A stretch of 64,000 bases of DNA, from positions 11,559,218 to 11,623,217 of the forward strand of contig CM040744.1 of the NCBI GenBank assembly GCA_022829145.1. Direction: 5' to 3'. The DNA is from Albula goreensis (taxonomy: Eukaryota > Chordata > Actinopteri > Albuliformes > Albulidae). Every line of letters starts with the position of its first letter. Position 1 is the first letter of the stretch. The position numbers and the translations under genes were made by a program. Below the pieces are notes generated by a model, which worked only from the letters and a program-made list of their open reading frames with translations, was not told the DNA's origin and did no database searches. Below, piece after piece: positions 62,233 through 64,000 of the stretch.

Positions 62233-64000
62233 TTGTAATTAGGCCAAGTTTTTTTGTACCTGCCCGATTGCTTCTGTCTGTTTTCTCTCAAATCAACTCA
62301 TGTACCCCCATGTTTCTTACAGTGATTTTGCTTGAACTCAAAAAAGGAAACAATTATTTTATAACAAATAAAGAATGTAACATGCATTTGGAGTAGGTAT
62401 CCATAGTTCACATTTGAAATGTTGCTCCACGCATTGTTCTACACTGGTGTTTTTTAATTGTTGAAGAAAAAAGACAGGATTGCTCAAATGATTAAATTAA
62501 GCCAGCTGGGGTATTTTAAGGTCCTAATGGGTTGGAACAGTCCAAAAATGGAGTCCATAATTACAGACAATGAATGAGTGAGCACGCAGCCTTTATATTT
62601 AGTGCAGCACAGCTACCAACTGTGGAGGACGTGGTCTCTCATGTTGACCAGTAAACCGTTGTTAATCCATTCACTCCTAACTTCTTCCTCATGGACAGTT
62701 TGTGTAGGTAGCGGCCACTAATAGAGCCCTGTCTAGGTATACTGAACAGATGACCTCCAGTGTTTAGGACTCCAGCTGAAAGCACATTCACCCAGTACAC
62801 TTGGAACAGGGGTCACCTCTGGAATCCAGTGATTGTAACCAGAGACCCGCTCTGTATTTTCAGATAATTCTCCATATGTCAAGAACAGTTGTTTGGATGG
62901 CTTCCTTCTTCAAAGCCAGTAAGAAAGTCTGCAGCTGGTTAATTTCCTTATTCTGTCGACTTTTGACTGTTGACTTGTGTACTTGGGGAGCTCGGCCACT
63001 CCATCTCAGTAAGTGATATGATGAGTGTTGCTGTAATAAAATATTTATGGAATAGTGTGCACAGTGTTAAGCCAGAAAGCATTCATGAACAACATCATAC
63101 ATTGGCATTATGCCTGCCTTTATTTTTTAGGAGGTAAAGGAATCATGGAGGTTTAGGTATTTGGTCAAGCCAGCATATTTTATGACATTCAGTTTTTCCA
63201 TGATGAGTGAAGATGGTATCATTACAATTTAAATTTATCAGGGTTGTCTCACCAAAGAGAGCAAGCTGACAGGTTTTCGGGTAAGGAGTCTGTTTTCTAC
63301 AGTTGTCTTATATCGCATGGGGATGTGACGTTCCAAAGGTGTGAGGATTCTCAGGTTGCCTCAGGTGTCAGGGAAATGCAGACCACCTTCAGAGAGGTCC
63401 AAGGTGCTAGTGTCACATCCTATCCTATGTATATCCTAATGACACTCAGTGTACTGTTCCGACATGCATGTGTGATTCATTCTGTTGTACTGGTAGGGGG
63501 TATTGATAAGACCTTGAGGCGGTTTCCCTTCTCATTTCCTGCTCTCTCGTGGAGGTGGGGGTCTGATTCTTCCTCAGCAGTATTATAGATATTCTGTATG
63601 CAAGCCAGATGGTCAGCTGCAACGTTCCTCCCTCCTCTGTATTCTGTTATCCAAGGAGGTTCATGTTGAGTGCATTCTGTGATGCTACAGATGAATTGTC
63701 TTAAGCACACCCCTTCATGAATATTCAGTGTGAGCTAGTAATGACCAACATGTTGAGGTTTGACAATGGTGCAGCTCTGAATACTAAACATCTGGAACTG
63801 ACCATCTGGTTAGTATATAGTCAGTCTGGTAATCGTCCCTGGCATTGTGAGTGAGTGATGTCACAGGGTTGACAGATTGATGAATGTTTTTTTTTTTTTT
63901 TCCTGTCAGTTGAGTTGGAGCAGAACTTGTTCAGACAAAGCCTCTGCAAAAGAAAAAAAAAACATTTAAATGCAACTGCTCCCTAAGCTGGACTGTGCAA

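Larger units (their letters stand above)
57412..64000 (+). other. jmy: jmy intron 2, 5' part
   Basis: Runs off the right edge. Contains a CA repeat, a GT repeat and no recognised exon. A GC-richer stretch near 58,890-59,070 could be conserved non-coding DNA. Confidence 0.75.

Overview
The window is vertebrate nuclear DNA and most likely from a ray-finned fish. It has split genes with GT/AG introns, long CA and TA microsatellites, tRNA-type SINE pieces and Tc1/mariner-type transposons typical of fish, and a gene order (BHMT genes followed by JMY) that is conserved across vertebrates. The species cannot be read from the sequence.

Layout. 1-650 is a 28-bp minisatellite. 651-16,189 has no recognisable gene; it holds a 518-bp inverted-repeat transposon (6356-6873), a TA microsatellite and a CTCF-like site. 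16,287-20,819 is a complete eight-exon betaine-homocysteine S-methyltransferase gene (bhmt copy 1, 401 aa) with a TATA box. 22,059-22,290 is an orphan, damaged duplicate of its exon 7. 25,177-28,591 is a second complete eight-exon paralogue (copy 2, 367 aa). 29,774-30,801 is a decayed Tc1/mariner/IS630-type transposon with TA target duplications. 32,321-36,633 is a third eight-exon paralogue (copy 3), broken by a +1 frameshift in exon 7. 39,346-64,000 is the 5' part of jmy: exon 1 (39,346-40,206), a 17-kb intron 1, exon 2 (57,238-57,411) and the start of intron 2. The rest of jmy lies beyond the window. All four genes are on the + strand.

Biology. BHMT remethylates homocysteine to methionine using betaine, with a zinc held by three cysteines. 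Copy 1 keeps the canonical active site and the long C-terminal tail of BHMT. Copies 2 and 3 end about 35 residues earlier, near where mammalian BHMT2 ends, and differ beside the betaine pocket. This suggests a tandem array in which one member keeps the ancestral role, one has diverged, and one is decaying. JMY (actin nucleator and p300 cofactor) is unrelated in pathway; its adjacency is synteny.

Exon boundaries were placed by reading splice sites and frames by eye and by comparing the three copies with each other and with remembered human proteins. No alignment or database search was run.
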